DNA of 64,000 nt from Phytoseiulus persimilis (taxonomy: Eukaryota; Arthropoda; Arachnida; Mesostigmata; Phytoseiidae). The DNA is taken from NCBI GenBank assembly GCA_037576195.1, contig CM075104.1:14338211-14402210 (forward strand), in the 5' to 3' direction. Both the position numbers and the translations under genes were made by a program. Of the stretch, positions 1 to 14,900 are shown in pieces. Each line of letters starts with the position of its first letter. Positions within the stretch are counted from its first letter, which is position 1. The notes below the pieces were generated by a model. It was not told the DNA's origin. It was given only the letters and a program-made list of their open reading frames with translations, and ran no database searches.

Positions 1-3000
1 CAGTACACTTGGATTTCCTCTCGAGATGCGGAGAGTCAAAAGCTCAGCGATCGAAACAGTGGAACCAGCGGAATCGGGAACCCGTTCGCAATCCGCGAAA
101 ACTGTGTCACGCTTCGCGTTCTTGGATTTGCTCGTAGTCCGAACCGAGTGAAAGGTTTTTCATTTCCCCTTTCGCTTTCTCCTCGTTCTGCTGTGTTTTT
201 CTCCGTTGCGCTAATCCGCTTCCCCGGAACGTTGTCTTATCCGCTCTCTAACGAGCTGTAATCCATCGAACGCAATCAGCATCAGTCCAGACGAGCAAGA
301 AAACAGAGGACGCCAGGGGGAAACTCTCTGCATGGGTTCTTGGACATGAGTGAGCTGGGGGGCGAAGAAAGCGGGTTCGCGGTCGGGGCCCGAGTGCGTT
401 GTTGTCGCCGCCACGGTGCCCGTAACGGGCTACCTCGTTCACCTTCTCACGATCGAGACCCCGACGGAACGGAGTTATCGTTCGAGCCGGGGTGCTTGTT
501 GTTCTCTCAGCTGATTCCAAACGCACCACATCCCCTTCTGCGAGCCTCCCTCGCGGTGATGCAACTGTTGCGGCATGTTTGCCTTGACTGCTCCGTAGGC
601 TTTGCTACTTGATTCGAAAGAAAAATAGCTCCGTTGAGCGGAACTCACTTCCGCCTGCTGTCGTCGGAGCCCGGATAAATTCAGAGCGAATCGTGCGGAA
701 TGCATCGCTCGCAACAGTCGGACGGCTCGAGCGACTTTCAGGCATCGTGGTGACACAGTGTTCGCGCCAGGTTGTCTGCCGTGTTATGAAGCGTTCCGTT
801 GGGGTCGGACGTAAACTTTCCGGGTGACTGCTACCTATTGCCGGCGTCGAATCGTCAAACATTGATATTTCCGAGCGGAGGAGAAGAGCTGTGGGGACGG
901 GGTAGGAACCAACGCCGCTCGAGGGTCTTTGTGCCCACACTGCGGCGAAAGAGGTTGAGATGGGAAACGCGGCCACAGCGGTAGCGTCGAGGACGCGGCC
1001 GTCGGACAATGAAACATCAAAAGCGAGTAAAATAGATATAAGCGAGTTCTGGAGCAGAGATGCGACGTGGAGGCAACGGAAGAGGAAACAAACTATATAG
1101 ATAGAATTCACGATGAATGCCTTGACGTTCCCGCGTCTGCCGACCGAAAAGCAGAAGACCCTCGGAGAGATGCCGAGCGAAACGAGGTGTATGACGACAC
1201 ACGACGAGATTGATGAAACTCAGCAGTTCCCGAGCAGCAAACTCCTGATTCGGAGCTCCTCCATGTATCATTCCTCGCGATAAGTACCATTCATATGAAA
1301 AGAGACGGAACACCTGGACTAGAATGTTGTTGGGGGTGGGGATATCAAGATGTTTAGTATGTGTTTAAGGGAGAGCTCAAAGAACAATGGATGTGAGTTG
1401 TCTTCCGGGGATTGCGGCGTTTGTCGCCGAAAAAGCTTTGTTTTTAAAGTGGATCAGCACCCATTGGGACCACTGGTCGGAATTTGACGGAATCGAGTGC
1501 CGAAAGATCAGGAGAAGTACCGTTCTTTCTCGATGAGGCTCTTGTTGGAGAACGGGGTCCCGAATGAGGGACCCTTCATGGGATGGGTCCGAGCTCCGGT
1601 GCCGATGCAATTTAAGCGCTGGGCGGTCTCGATCGATTCTCTGGTGAGAATCTCCAGCGACGAAGAAGTGCGGGCACCTTGCGCGAGAGCGAAGCGAGCA
1701 CTCTCAGCGGATGGTAAGCTCGTGGCCTCTTCGCCTCGCCATAGAGGCCACCGGTACGAGCGACACTCGGCGCATAATGTCCGGCGATGCTGTTGAGGCA
1801 TGTGGAGCATTTCAGCAACTAATTAGAAGGACAACGACCGTTTTCGCAAGTTATGTGATGAAAGACGTGACCCATGTTCGGCGCAGCCTTGCGCAAGCTC
1901 GGGGGAGGTCGCTGATAAGCGGCCGCGTTCGAGTATTCACGACCAACAATCTGGGGCTCGTTGTGCGCGGATTCTACGCATGCCGCGATCCGAGCACTGT
2001 CGAATATCCTTTGTGAGTCCACGCGGATCTTGACCCGGACTCGTGGGTTTCACGGCCGGCTTCGCAACGTACGGGAGCGCGAGAGAACGAATGAATGCGA
2101 AATCATGAAAGAAGGGTTTGAATGGACTCTTGGATGAATTGAGTGGAAAGCAGCGCGAGGAGTGCTTGAAGGAAAAGCCGTTATAAATAAAAAGATCCGA
2201 CGGAGGAGTTGCTGAGTTTGCCCAGGCGGGGGCTATGTTTCTCCAAGGAGCTGTTACTGTTTTATTTGTATTCACTCAGTCCGTTCACTCACCTCCATAT
2301 CCGCCGCTCGCCTGACGGTTCGCCATGCGCTTTATTTACTCCTCGTTCGCGAGTTCGCGCGGACGCGGCTTGCATTTCGCCGCGGCCCAAATGGTTCTCG
2401 GCCGGACCGAACAACTCTCCGTGGTCCGTAACTCGGTCGGCGACTCGCTCGGCCGCTGGGATTCCCTCGGCCACATGACGGAATAAGAGAATACTAACAA
2501 ACACTCCTCACGGCTCGCTTGAGGCCGTCCTGCAGTGGCAACTTTTCGCCCATAGGAGCAACAAACGCGACGCGCGCCGTGCGGCGCCGTCGAAGGAGAA
2601 CAAGTTGAACGAGACTCGGGGCAGGAACGAGATGCAGACTCGAGTTGTTAAGCCGCACCAGCGACTTGACACCAACATTAGGGATTCTAGCTCTGGTGTC
2701 TTGTTCACAGTTACCACGATGCCGTCCTGCACTCGACCTCTGAGTGTAGATAGCTGATTTTCTATCCGTCCGGTCGCGGAGGTTGTGGGGGCTGCATGCA
2801 TGGTGCTGGCATCAATAACAGGGCGCACGGCTCGCGTGGCACGATCCGGTATCTTCGTCTTCGCCTGGCGGGAAAGTTCTCCGGGAAGGTGGCTAACCGA
2901 CCGACTCGTCGGCCGGTTGGATATCGACTCCCATCATCGGAGAGATGATGAACCAAAACGAGAACCAAATGGACAGACAGTGTAGTATTGGAACAGGAGT

Positions 3001-3346
3001 AGACGGGAGGCGAAAAAAATGGAAGAAGACGGAAAAATGAGAGGAGCAGGGAGGGGAGGAAGGAGCGGCGGCGAGAAACGACACAGTGGTCAGTCCTAGG
3101 GCGCGAAACTTGGACAAACAGAGGAGCGGAGATGGAGTGAGTTGGGGGGATAGGAACTGCGGGAAGACGAACGAGTGCGCGACTAGTTCTCCGCGAAAAA
3201 TGAGCCGAAGAAAGAAAGAGGATACTAAAAAAACACAGCGAAAAGACGAACTGAGGAAGCTGTAAGAGTTTTTGCGTGTTCCGAACGCCTCGCAGTGAAT
3301 AGGATCGGAGTTGCTTGCTCGGTCGGCCGGCTGCCCGGCTGACTAT

Positions 3347-3364
3347 CGGTCGGTCGGTCGGTCG
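3347..3364 (+). repeat. CGGT tetranucleotide microsatellite
   Basis: Four to five tandem copies of CGGT. A shorter copy of the same motif occurs near 27,814. Similar short CCAT repeats lie at 4,211-4,223. Confidence 0.7.
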
Positions 3365-6300
3365 CTGGGCCCGGATTGTTATGATCGATCCATCGGATGC
3401 TCAGTCGGTATTCCCTCGGAACCCTCTTCCTCCATCCGTGGCTGGCTTCCTCGAGGCGAGCATGAATCTCTCCAAGAGGGGAAATCTGAGATAGGAATGT
3501 ATCCCCCCGATCCTTGTTTTCCTCTGCGATTCCGGGCGAACGAAACTTTCCCTCCCGTCCCGCTATGCTCCCGCCGGGCGCGTCTCGTTCATGGGCTTCA
3601 CATCCGCGATGTGCCCTATTTCTCGGATCCTTGCGAATCCCACGATCTGAGATCTTCTAGCAAACTGGAACGATCACAGCTGTCGCAACCGCTCGGAAGA
3701 CTCGGAACCAGGAAGATGAGACCAATAGGGTGTCTCGAGGAGTGAAATCTCGTTTCCTCTCGGAGTTGTCGAATCGAGAAGTTGATTTTTCCGATTCGTG
3801 CTCACCTTCACCGCAAACTCGATCTCGCCGAATCATCCGTGGCAGTGCGGCGGCACGAAACGCTCGCGCTAACCCGGCGGATGGCTCACCAGGCCGCTGT
3901 CTGACCGACTGCATGCTTGGGAAGATGTACGGAAGGAAGTCGGGGAAGATGTTGGAGACCGAGGCAAGCAAAGCCAGTCGAGGCGACGGCATAGCAGTCG
4001 ATCATTGCATTACGATCCTGAGAGCTTCTCGAGGGATTTCTCGACATCTCGAGACTTGCGAGCAGCTTAAATTATTCAAAAGTCTTCTCCTTCTTCCGCC
4101 ACTTCCTCCAGCCACGCCGCTGCCGACGCCGATGACGCCGCTGCCAGCGCCCGTTTTCGTTTCGGCCCTTCCCCTTCTTTCGGGTCCGAGCGACTTGTAA
4201 ACGATGTATTCCATCCATCCATCCTTGTATCGGCCGCGAGTCCAGTTGATGCGACGCGTGCGTTTGAATATTCGTCCTACCCCGCCCGGGGGATGACGGT
4301 CAGCTACGGTTTCCCTCCGTAGGTCTTGTCCGAGAACGTCTGGGTCGCTCGCGTCCGTTTGCAACTGCCGATTCGACCGAATCGTTCAAGACTTCGTAAT
4401 GAAGTGTTTCTGGATACTCATTGAGACAGAGATCGAAATTCCGATATCACTCTCGAAATCGATCTAGACACGGAGGCTGGACACAAGAAGCAGAAATTAC
4501 GATTTCCCAACCATCTGTCATCGCTATTTCGGCGTTCGTTAGGCGAAACCTCCTGAAAGCCGGGAAGAGAGGCGCTGTACTGGGAATGACGCAAATCGAA
4601 CAATGGACCGACGTCCTAACCGCTGTCGTTCACGTCCAGGTGCTTACTGGTCGCCAAAGCGACTTTTCCGAGGGTGGCGTCGGGCAAACGAATGAACGCT
4701 CGGAGATTGTGAGGGGTAAATGGTCGGAATGTACCATCTATCATGAAAGCACACACGGAACGAGGCCAAAGCCATCTGATTCAAGGAAAGCCCTCAGGAT
4801 CGCGATCGGTGAAAGCGTCGCCGGCTCGATCTTCCGTTCGCTTGTTCTTCGCGGGGGGACCGGGAGACTCTCAGCTGGGGCTCTCCGTCGAGCACCGCGC
4901 TAACCGCCATCCGAGGTACTTCGCTCCTAGTCTCCTGGCCGTCTGTGTTGCAGTCTATCAATCTCCTCTCACCTCCTTCCAGTTAGCCCCTTATAACCAT
5001 CCTCCTCCTCCCGCCACTCCGCCAGTCGTATACCCCGCTTCGAAGAGCCAGACCAATCGTTCGTCGAGCTCTGCTCCTTGCATTTTTCGGATCCTCGCCC
5101 TTGTCAGCCTCTCCCTTGCTTTTTTCCAGGCCCGATTCCGCGGCCCGTTTCAGCCAAGCCACCTCGTTGTGTTCAGGCCGGGGGTGGGCCGATTTCGATG
5201 GCCCATTCATCTCGTTTGAGCTCTGACAGTTGAATGCTCCGGAACAAGTTCCAAAAGCCTCAGAAACCGGAAAATGATGCTTCTCAATTACCGCGGCCGC
5301 CAACTCATCATCGAAATTGACAGCTCCCAGAGCCCGGCCCTGCTCTTGCATGACTCGGAACGATTCACGTAATTCTTAAGGTATCGATCACGTCCAATAA
5401 TGGAAGCGTTTCCGGGCCACAATTGTGTTGCTGGCGAATTTGTATTGAAACCACGGGAGGAGAGGTTTCAGACGAAATTCCCGAAGAGCGTTGCCGCGAG
5501 AAACTCTCCGAGTCAGAAATGCGGACCGCGAGTCCCTACACGACTTGAACGTGTCGTGCACTGTATCCGTCCTGAAATGACCCGGCCCGGCTCAAGTTCG
5601 CGAACTTCTTCTTCTTCCTTCCTCCCATCGGCGCTTTTTGAGTCGAGGGCACTCCCGGGAACAATTTCAAGCATATTAGCCATCCACGCCGTGCATCGAG
5701 CAGCGCTTTGTTCTCAGAGGGGTTTCGAGCTTCTCTGTATTCCTCTCACTTTTTTCCGCACTCAGTTTTGCTCCAAGCGGGAAACGTCGAGTGGCGCAAC
5801 GCAGGCCCAACTCAAGGTTCAACCGACTTCCGCTTCAAAAGACAACGAGGATGCAACGCTGAGGAGCGAAGTCATTTTCATATCGATTGGAGGATCCCCT
5901 TACGCCATCTCGATCCGATCGACGTTCCTCTCTGCGTCACTCCTGGCATCCTGACCGCGGCCCCTCATGCGGGTGTAGTCGCGTCCCGTTCGAGGTTCCT
6001 TTCTGCTTCCTCCTTTCCTCGTTGCTTCGTGAGGTCGTTCGTTCGTTCTTACATCGGTTCCTTCCGCTGAAGCCTGCTCCGGTCAGGAACGTCAAAGATG
6101 TCGCTAATGAGCCAGCCACCGTCCCCGAACACCGATAACGGCTTCGAGAAAGGAGGAAAAGTTTCTTCCTCCTCCTTGGTAGTCACCCTTCTGAAGTCCT
6201 TCTCCATTTCAGCCAAGCACAACCACTATCGGCTGGGGGGAAAGGGAAGTACTGGAAGCAAAACAAGCTTTGCGTAAGGAGGTGGTTCCGACAAGTGAGC

Positions 6301-8886
6301 TTTGCGACTCGGTTTACGTAATCACTTTCCAGCATATTCGGTTCTAGCAACAGCCATTGCCTAACTTTAATAAATCCCTGTCGGACCGACTTGCCGGACA
6401 ATCGAAGGCTGCCCCCGTCGGGAGACTTCCGCTTCGGAGTCACCGAAAGTGGTTCGTCCCACGAAACTACAGTCGAAGATCGCGAATGAATCACGACAGC
6501 GGAGGACCGAATCTTTCGCGCAATCCGAGCGAGTCGTTCGACGGCCTCCGTGCGATGCTTCCACGTTTGCCGATTTTCGTTTTGGTAACGGTCAGGCGGT
6601 CAAGCCGCGCACCCCGATGGCTGAAGTCTGGTGACGGTGCACAGGAAGTTCTTCCCAACGTTCCTCAACGGCCGCACGCGCAGGCCACGCAACCGACGGT
6701 TAGGTAGGCGGTCGTGTAAACGAGCGGGAAGAGCTTCATTCTGCTCGTTGTGTTCCTGTGGTCGGTCGGCATCGCATGGAGTCGCTGGTTGGCCGACAGT
6801 CACTCGGAGCAGCGGAGCCAGAGCTCAAGGAGAATCCCAGGAGGGCGAACGACTGCACGACGTTTTTCCGGGAGAGCCTTGATGAGATGCCATCGTCTCA
6901 GAAGGCGGACGCGTACCCTGGATGACCTTCGCTCATACGCTCGCGGAGGACTCGAATCACGGGAAACCAGAGCCTTAATCAAAGTTCTCACAGACGAGGA
7001 AATAATAAAGTCGTCGTTATCACCGAGCCATACTTTACCCGTACATCCCGCTACGGGAAACTACCATGTTCCCGGAGCTGGCCCCATCTCGGTCTCGGCT
7101 CCAGCACCGAACCTGCGCTAAAAAAAGGGGCAGCGGACAACACCGCAGTTGAAGAAAGCGTCTGCCGGTCTCTGCTTCGCCACCTGTTTTTTCCGGCCGC
7201 AATCGTAAACTTTGCTGTTGCTGCTTTTCTGACTGCCGGTTGGTTTGTGCGGCTCAATGCTGTACCTTGCCATTCAGAAAGGAATGAACGCCAAATGGTG
7301 TTCCCGCGGAGGGTTTTTCCGTTGTTTGCCCTTCCATTCCCCGGTATCTGAAACGACTGGTAGGACCAAACTACCTGCCGGGCGAGGAGTGAACAGGGAA
7401 CCATACGGAGTGCAGTCTGACGGAGCCGCAGAAGAGCGAGTTGCGTCTCGGTTCCGTGTAGGGCAGCGCTCTGAGGTCACATGTAGACATGTGCTCCAGA
7501 GTTTTCCCTGGACGGGATCGCTCGCTCTTCTCCCTGGACGATTACGGTCTTTCGATCGATCCCGAATTCGTTCTTTGAGAATCGTAGACTCCGAGCCCCA
7601 CGTCTCTCAACGTCGACAGTTCACATTCGAGCAATCCAGAACCCCGATCGAGAAGTAGCAACAATATAAACGCCGGATCAGCGAGCAGCACCTCTCGAGG
7701 ACAAGCTCAGGTTAAGGAATGGAAGCACTCACTAGAACAGCCTCAGCAGCCCCCTCTCTCTCGAGAGTGAATCCTTTATTAAAACAGCGACAAGAGCTGC
7801 GAGAACAACAACAACTTACAAGTGAGTTGTCGTTCTTGCTTCCGTGTCCTCCGCTGCCTAGAAGTCCGAAAGAGATCGTCGGCCATAACGGGGAACATTC
7901 TCCGTGGAAAACACTTCCAAGAGACGAGGACGACATCTCCGTAGCGCTACCTTCGAAGGAGAGGGAACGGCATGGTATTATGAGCACCGGAGTGGACAGG
8001 GGGAGGGGAGGGGGGGCTTGAAGTCGGAGCTCTTCCAAATGGACAGACGAATGAAATATCGAGCGGCCGGCCTTGTTTCGGATGAGGACGTTTGTTGGTT
8101 CGTGCGTCCTCTCCGATTACCCCTGAGGCTGCTTGAGGGCGTGCACGTTTTTATCGGGACCGTAGCGCTGAGCCAAGAAGAGCACGAGGAGCTAAACATG
8201 GGCGGTCGGCGTATGAGGAACTCAACAGGGGGGGGGGCGGAGGCCAAGAGCGAAGAAAGGAGGGATGGACAGGAAAGGCTTCGCGAGCGCAGCGGAGGAA
8301 CTTGTCGGAGAAGAAGCACAAAACAAAAAAGACTCGCGCTCCTTACTCGCTCCGCTGCCCTATTGGTTTCTAGAATATGCGCCGAGCAGACGAAGCTTGC
8401 TGACAACAACGGCAATAACAACGACGACACTTTTTGAACTCGAGCACGGCTCCCTCCCATTACAGCCTCGAGGATGAGAGTCACCTTAAAAACTGTATGC
8501 AGAGCTGCTTTCCCGAAAGGCAATGTCGCCCTGAACCATGCCTCGATCGTGTTGTCGGAGACTTCAACTTCGCCGCTGTTGGCGCGAAAGTCGCCGCTAC
8601 TCAAATCGGGAGCGGATGTGAAAAAGGACAGGGTTGCGAGAGCGTTCCTTCCCGGACTTCGTCGATGTGTGTATCTTCCCAAAGCTTGTCATTCCCTCCC
8701 GCTGAAGTCGGTGCTTCCAACGATGAAACATCTGTTCGCGCTGGAGCTCGAGCGTGCCGCCGACAGAGTTCGCTGAGACTTTTAAAAAACTCCATCCGAG
8801 TAAGCAACCGAACTCAATAGCGGATTCGGCGTTCGAGAGAGACGAGCGAAAACGGGGGCACCGGTGAGGGGCCGGCCGGCGGGCGC

Positions 8887-8910
8887 GCGAGCGGGCGGGC
8901 ACTCGCTCGC
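8887..8910 (+). repeat. GC-rich hairpin
   Basis: A perfect 7-bp stem, GCGAGCG and CGCTCGC, flanks a 10-nt G-rich loop inside a very GC-rich patch (about 8,870-8,915). No function is evident. Confidence 0.45.
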
Positions 8911-11900
8911 ACGCTCAATCAAGCAAGCGGGAGCAGCATGCCGCCCCGATGTTCTTCTCGGCAAACGAGTTCCTCCAGTGCTTCGACAAGCAAGACGTGA
9001 ATATGAATGACTCATCGACTGCCTGAACGGAAGACTGACGGATTCATATGCGTGCGTACAAACTCCGACATCGGCTGACCTTGCAGCTCCTCGATGAGCG
9101 TTCCTCGCGCTTGCGCCCTCAAGTCGATCCTCATGCGAGAACGAGCTCTCGCGGACTTCCAGCCGGTATCCGGCTCCTCCCCTCTTGTCCCCGAATCAAC
9201 ATCCCCAGATATACCTAGATACGGGGTGGCTCTGGAGTCGTAGTGGGGTTCCCCCGGGAATTTTGTTCGAAGCTGAGTTCATCACTGATATTTTCGCGAT
9301 CGATGCCGGACCGGCTCCGGTAGGCCCGTCCTCGTCGGGATCGATTCTGCGCGACGTACTATGCCGTGATCGAACCAGTTCCCTCGTCCCCGAGGAGGAA
9401 AATCGAATAATACCCTCTGTCCGGGATCAGGGCTCATGAGTGTCAGGAAGGGTTCCGTTGCGAACCTCGGCCGGAGAGGTTCCGATGAAGACTCTGCGAC
9501 CGATGACGAAGCGATCCTTGAGTTTGGTCAGCCAGTCAGCAGCACCAACCAACCAACAGCTGCCATCGATTCTTGTCATAATCACTGCTCGGGCGGTCGT
9601 CTCGGTTCGGCCTGCTGCTTGCCTGCCCTGGGCAGTTCCCATCTTGCATATATTAGCTCCGTTACTGGTCGTGCCGTCCGTCGGTCCGTTTCTCAGTCGG
9701 GCGGCGGGCCTCATCCCATGAGTTTGAGATCCCATCCCGTTGGAAAAGTTGCTCAGCGTTTTGTCCCACCGAAGCGCTGCGTGATTCGGCTGAACGGTTC
9801 AGGCCTTGAATATCTTCCGAACCTCAGTGCGCAGTGCCGCGCAGAGGCTGTTCCGTTCCCTCAGCCCTGACTCGGAGATTTGGCGGGAGATTCGGGCGAC
9901 ACCGAAAACGGAGTCGTCTACTCTCGCCCCGGCGGAGTTTCTCATTAGAAGCAGCGGCCCGAGCGACTGAGTGGGTTATAAGAGAACGATATAGGCGTTG
10001 CGCGCGGCCGTGGCCGGCCGGCTATTAGTCCCGGGAAACGTCGTCAGGGTTTGTTTCACAACATGCTCAGCCGTGCGCCGTCGATGTTTCTATCTCTCTC
10101 GGTGAGAGTTGCACGCTGTTTGTGTTTTCGCGATTAGCCTGAGAACAAAACGTTCTTTGTTCAGTCGTTAGCCATGCTGTTCTGTGTCTAGCGCGCCGCC
10201 GAAAGCATTTCCCCAGACAGCCTCAAGTCGTCAATGGGCAACGTTGCCACTGCTGTCACTGTCGCTTGACAAGTGTCGTTGCCACGGCTATTCCCGGCCT
10301 CAATCGCATCGATACCTCGCAGGGACAGCATGAGCTGGAGAGATACGTCCGCCGTCCCCGAGTGACGTACTGACCTTCCCGGAGACGACTCGCCGACCCT
10401 GATCCTGCCTCAAAAACTTTCAGCTTCGCCCACTTGAAAGTCGCAAAGCTGTGCAAGTAGTTGTTGACATCGCGTCGGCCCCACGTCGAGAACACAGTCC
10501 ACCCACCTGCTGCAACAGCAGCAGCTAAGCCCGCTGGATGTGTTCATGTCTTGTGATTTATTCATGTTTCTCGGGAGGCACAGATGCCTTGCATGGATTC
10601 TGACGCCATTCTCTGAACGCAGACTGCATATCGGAGTACCGATACAGGAGGACTCGGAACTACTCCCCGGTTAGGCTGAAGCGGAGTCCACGTTTCCGGA
10701 GTGGATGACGCTCTGATCGAGTTCGAAGCCTGACGTAGAAAATGTCCATCCATCGACGGGACCGCTTCTGTGCCTCCCACGCTCTCTGCAAATCAAGCCC
10801 CCCGCGATTAAGTTCCCGATTCCCGGAACGCATGCGAGGCTCCGGTCGGAGCGAACACAATTGAAAGTGGGTTCGCAAAGCGAGCTCTCGACAACACGCG
10901 TCTCGGAGGAGGTGCATCGACTGGCTTGTTCGGTGTCACAGCTCTTTTGGACCCTGCCGACTCAGGATGCTGCTGGAACGACCTTCCTGTTTTGAGCTAT
11001 TCATCCAGAAACCGGATCCCATCCCTCGAAAAGGAGGCTCATGGGATGATGTGGGATCTGAACGGCCCCGCAAAAAATAGAAAGCCGAGGAGTCTGTCCG
11101 ACAGTCGTTCTGTGAGCTAGCCCACTAGTTTGGAGCGTCTCATGATGTCGACGAACAATTCAGCGTCAGGACTCCGGGAGGACGTGAAGTCATTGTGACT
11201 TTGGGTTTTCGATCGCTGGCTTCTTGTCTGGTCGTCACACTTCCCTTGGGTCTGACGAATCCTCTCGCGGCCGCCAGTAGTTCTTTCCAAGTTCTCCGAT
11301 TGTCGCAAAGTTTCTTCGATTCCTCAATGACGGAGCTGTTTTGTTGCCATCAGACATGGAGGAATCGAAGTTATTTTCTCTCCGGCGGTTTTATCTCCTG
11401 CTTCCGGCTGCTCCGACGTTCCGATCGCATTCTGAGCTCCCTTGGTCGGCCACCACCGCGCACAGGGCATGAAAGAGACACGCAGAGAAACGAACGGATT
11501 GACGAGATCCGTCGGAGTGGCTCAGAGCCTTGTCGAATGATCGCACTCACAAAAACTTATCTTTTTTCATTTCCTCTACTGTTGCCGTTCTTCTTCGATA
11601 GATATCTCCCAAACTGAGCTCAAGCCAACGGGCGCTCCATCAAGCGTTTCGGATGCAATCATCATTTGAAAAGTTCAACACTCCATCGAACTACGACGAG
11701 CGACGCCCGCTGGGCAAACTTTTCGAATGTCCTGACTACGGAATTTCTTTCGTGTTTCCCTCTAATTGGGAAGCCTCCCCCGCTCGCGTTGCGGACGATG
11801 AGATCCGCCGAGAAATGAGCTTTTCATGTCCTACTGAATGTGGGTTCCTGAAAGAATTGGTTCGCGGAGAAAGGAGCAATTTAAGGCTGAAATCGGGGGT

Positions 11901-14900
11901 GGGTTGGCCGGCGACGGGAGAAGGGGGAAGGTCTCAAGGGTTCAGGATCCGACGAATCGCTGGTAATTTCGCCGCAATTTTCATCGAATTCCTGAGGAGA
12001 TTGGAGCGATCGTGAGGACCGAAACCCGGGCTCCGGTCCCAATCGGTGTGGATTCGAGCCAAGAGGAGGTTGAGCACGAGGTCCGCGCCTCCTCGCGAGA
12101 GCTCCTTGCGAGTTCTGCCCCGATACAGAGCCGGGCGTCAGCAATTTCTGACATGAGCGAGAGGCTTCGGTTAGAAAGCTCGAGCGCCGATTCTGTGAGC
12201 GGAATACGGTCCTCGGAGCCGCTTTCCTTGGCCGTTCCCCTCTGCTCGTCGACAGCCCCTTGTTTCGTATTTGAATCGTTCAGTGGAGTTAATCGCCCGC
12301 TTCTGAGATCGAAGATCAAGCAACAGCGGAAAGGGGAGAACAACGGAAGCATCGACGCGACAACGCTCGCCCCGAGCACAGATAAAATAACAGCCACGGT
12401 CGCGGAGGATAAGGCATTGTGATTTGGCTCGCTTCCTCCCGTCTTGTTTGCGTGCAGCTTGTTCCTAGCCAAAGACTAGCCTAGCTAGCCATCCAGTTAG
12501 CCTGCCGGTCTGCTTTCAGGCTCGTCGACCCTACGAGCATGGCCTTAACGAGCCGCCTTGGGGATGAATGAGATAAGAGTAGCTTTCAACCCTCCTTTCT
12601 CCTCACGGAATCACTGTGCTCCGTGGTCGACTTACTTGACCTGCTGGGCAAAGGAGCGGAGAACAGAAAACAAACGAACCTTCCGCAACTACCTTTGACT
12701 CGCGGGCGAGGTCTATTCCTCGCGATCATTCGCTGGTTCGCCTCCTTCCGCTACTCGAACGCTCCGCCGTTCGCTTCATCACCGCACTGATTTCTTGCTT
12801 TGCCCGGGCAACCAGGGAGTCTGGTTCCCTGGCGAGGCGCGACGACACCCTCAGCAGCATCCAAGACCAGGGCGCAGAGCTCGTGGGGAGTTATCACCAG
12901 GAGCGCACGCGGCGGGCTCCCTTCCGCTCTGGACGTATGGCGCTCCGGCGACCTTTCGCAGGGTCGCGGTGTTCTTCCAGGCGAGCACCACGACTTCCGG
13001 AGCCAGATATGTCTTTCACGAACTCCGCTAGTCCTCCTCGGTTCCTGAGAGCGGCGGCGGCGAACTCTTGTCGAACACGCGACCGGTTCCTGCCCTTCAC
13101 GACTCCCAACGATCCTGGCGCGAAGCGAAAACTTGGTCCCGCAGTGAGTGGAAACGAGGGGATGGAGAACGCTCCGCACTTGATGAGGATCTCCGTAAAT
13201 TCTCGAAAAAAGCAGAGCAGACGAGTTCCATGTGGTGAATCTCTTGCTCCTCTGGGAGTTTTTCATTGTCTATCTGCTATTTCTCGTTTCTCTCCGTAAC
13301 GGTCTGCGATCCCTCTCATTCCTTTGTGATGTCCCCGTTGTCTTTTGGTTCATCATTCACGAGGCAGCTGCTTTATGTACGCTCCTTCATGAAATAGAGA
13401 CAACGGCCGCAACTGCTGGTGGCAATGAAACCCCTCTCCAACCAGGGAACAGACATAATCCAAAGCTGAGAGTTCTGAAGTGGATTCGACGGGGACGACG
13501 GAGGAGGAACGGAAAAAACCTCAGAAGCTCCAAACAGAGGAGGCTAACGGGCGACGGCCGCCACTCGTCCGATCGGAAGACTTGGAGCGAACGACTCCAG
13601 AATAATCTGCGATTTCTTTTGAGAACGACGTCGAATATCTACTACCAGGGATCCCATCGGGTGCCTCGGTGCGCTTCGACCGTCCGCCGGATCGGGGCGC
13701 TTCGGCTGAACCAAACACATCAGCTTTTGTGCTGCGCTCGTCATGAGTAGACGGATGGAAGTCACATGGAACAAACTGCGGTGGTCGCTCGATTAGAGAG
13801 AAGCGATTCTATGTCATGATTTCCACGATTTCCCGGCGATGTCGTCGCCCTCTCTGTTTTGGCTCGAAGACCCCCCGGCACTGACGGCAGTCGTCCAAGA
13901 CAGATTCCTGACAGCCGTCTGATGAAAAGCGGTTCGGAGAGAGGAAAAAATGGATAAACGGAGGGACGAAGAAAGTAAACGCTTCCCTCCGGTGGGACTC
14001 GCAGAAGTCATCCCTTGCAGCTCTTTCAATATTCACGAGAACGATGACGACGTCGACGACTACGCGGGGAAGACACTGAAGCGAAAAAAGACAGAGACTC
14101 GTGCGGAGGAAGCGAAAGCCAAGGAGTTGGGCCGGACGAGGAAATATTGAGCGATCAATGAGTGAGGCAGTCGTCAAACGAAAGGGGTCGAACGTAGGCA
14201 TGAATGGCTCAATGGGCCGCGAGTAGCCGAACGGGAACGTATGCTCCGGAGAGCGGAACGCCCATTCGATCATACAGGAAAATCCTCAAGAGGAATCGCA
14301 GAGGAATTTCTTTCCAGCTCAAATTACTCCGACTTGCCGTTGAATTTCCTCTCCGTCTCGCCCGAAGAACTGAGGTCGGCAGATCTGTCCGCGAGCCGAC
14401 CTGACGAGACGTACGCAGTCAGTTTTCCATGCGTGTCGACAACAGATTGAAAGTAGATAACGAGAGGAAACGAAAATAGTAAAGTCCGGCCGACCGGGCG
14501 CGCGGACACGAGTAATCTCTGCCCCTTTTCGACGCTCCCGGAGTCGGAATCCGTGTCACAAGGACCGTGCATATTCACCTCTCAGGCACCGGCGACAGGA
14601 GCCGCTGGTCTGGGAACATTCATTATCTGGATGTCAGCACACATGGTGGTCTTTGGCCATGGATGTTCGTAAGTGAGTCCGTGTTGTATGCATGTACATA
14701 CAGGCATGCTCGGCTGGTGAAGCATGAGGAGTCGACTCGGGCCAACAGTACGGTGTTTGCCGCTGAGACCGAGCTGAACGAAGAATGCGAGCAGTGAGAG
14801 GGAAAAGGGAGCAACAGCGCTCTGGAGAGTCCCCCCCGGTCTCGTGAAACTTATCAGCCACGCGGGGGGACTATTCAGTGAGTTCTCAAGTGGTTGAAGA

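Noticed and set aside
7978-8682. 234-codon open frame, minus strand
   Set aside because: The composition is Ser/Arg/Leu/Pro-heavy, typical of translated GC-rich non-coding DNA, and there is no domain or splice context.
11981-12472. 163-codon minus-strand frame with a hydrophobic segment (VAVILSVLGASVVASML)
   Set aside because: It looks somewhat like a membrane protein but has no ATG, no paired exon and an equally open S-rich frame opposite. It would be worth revisiting only with transcript data.
13232-13750. Hydrophobic open frame beginning VNLLLLWEFFIVYLLF
   Set aside because: It opens with GTG in a eukaryotic sequence, turns Arg-rich after 60 codons, and no splice sites support it.
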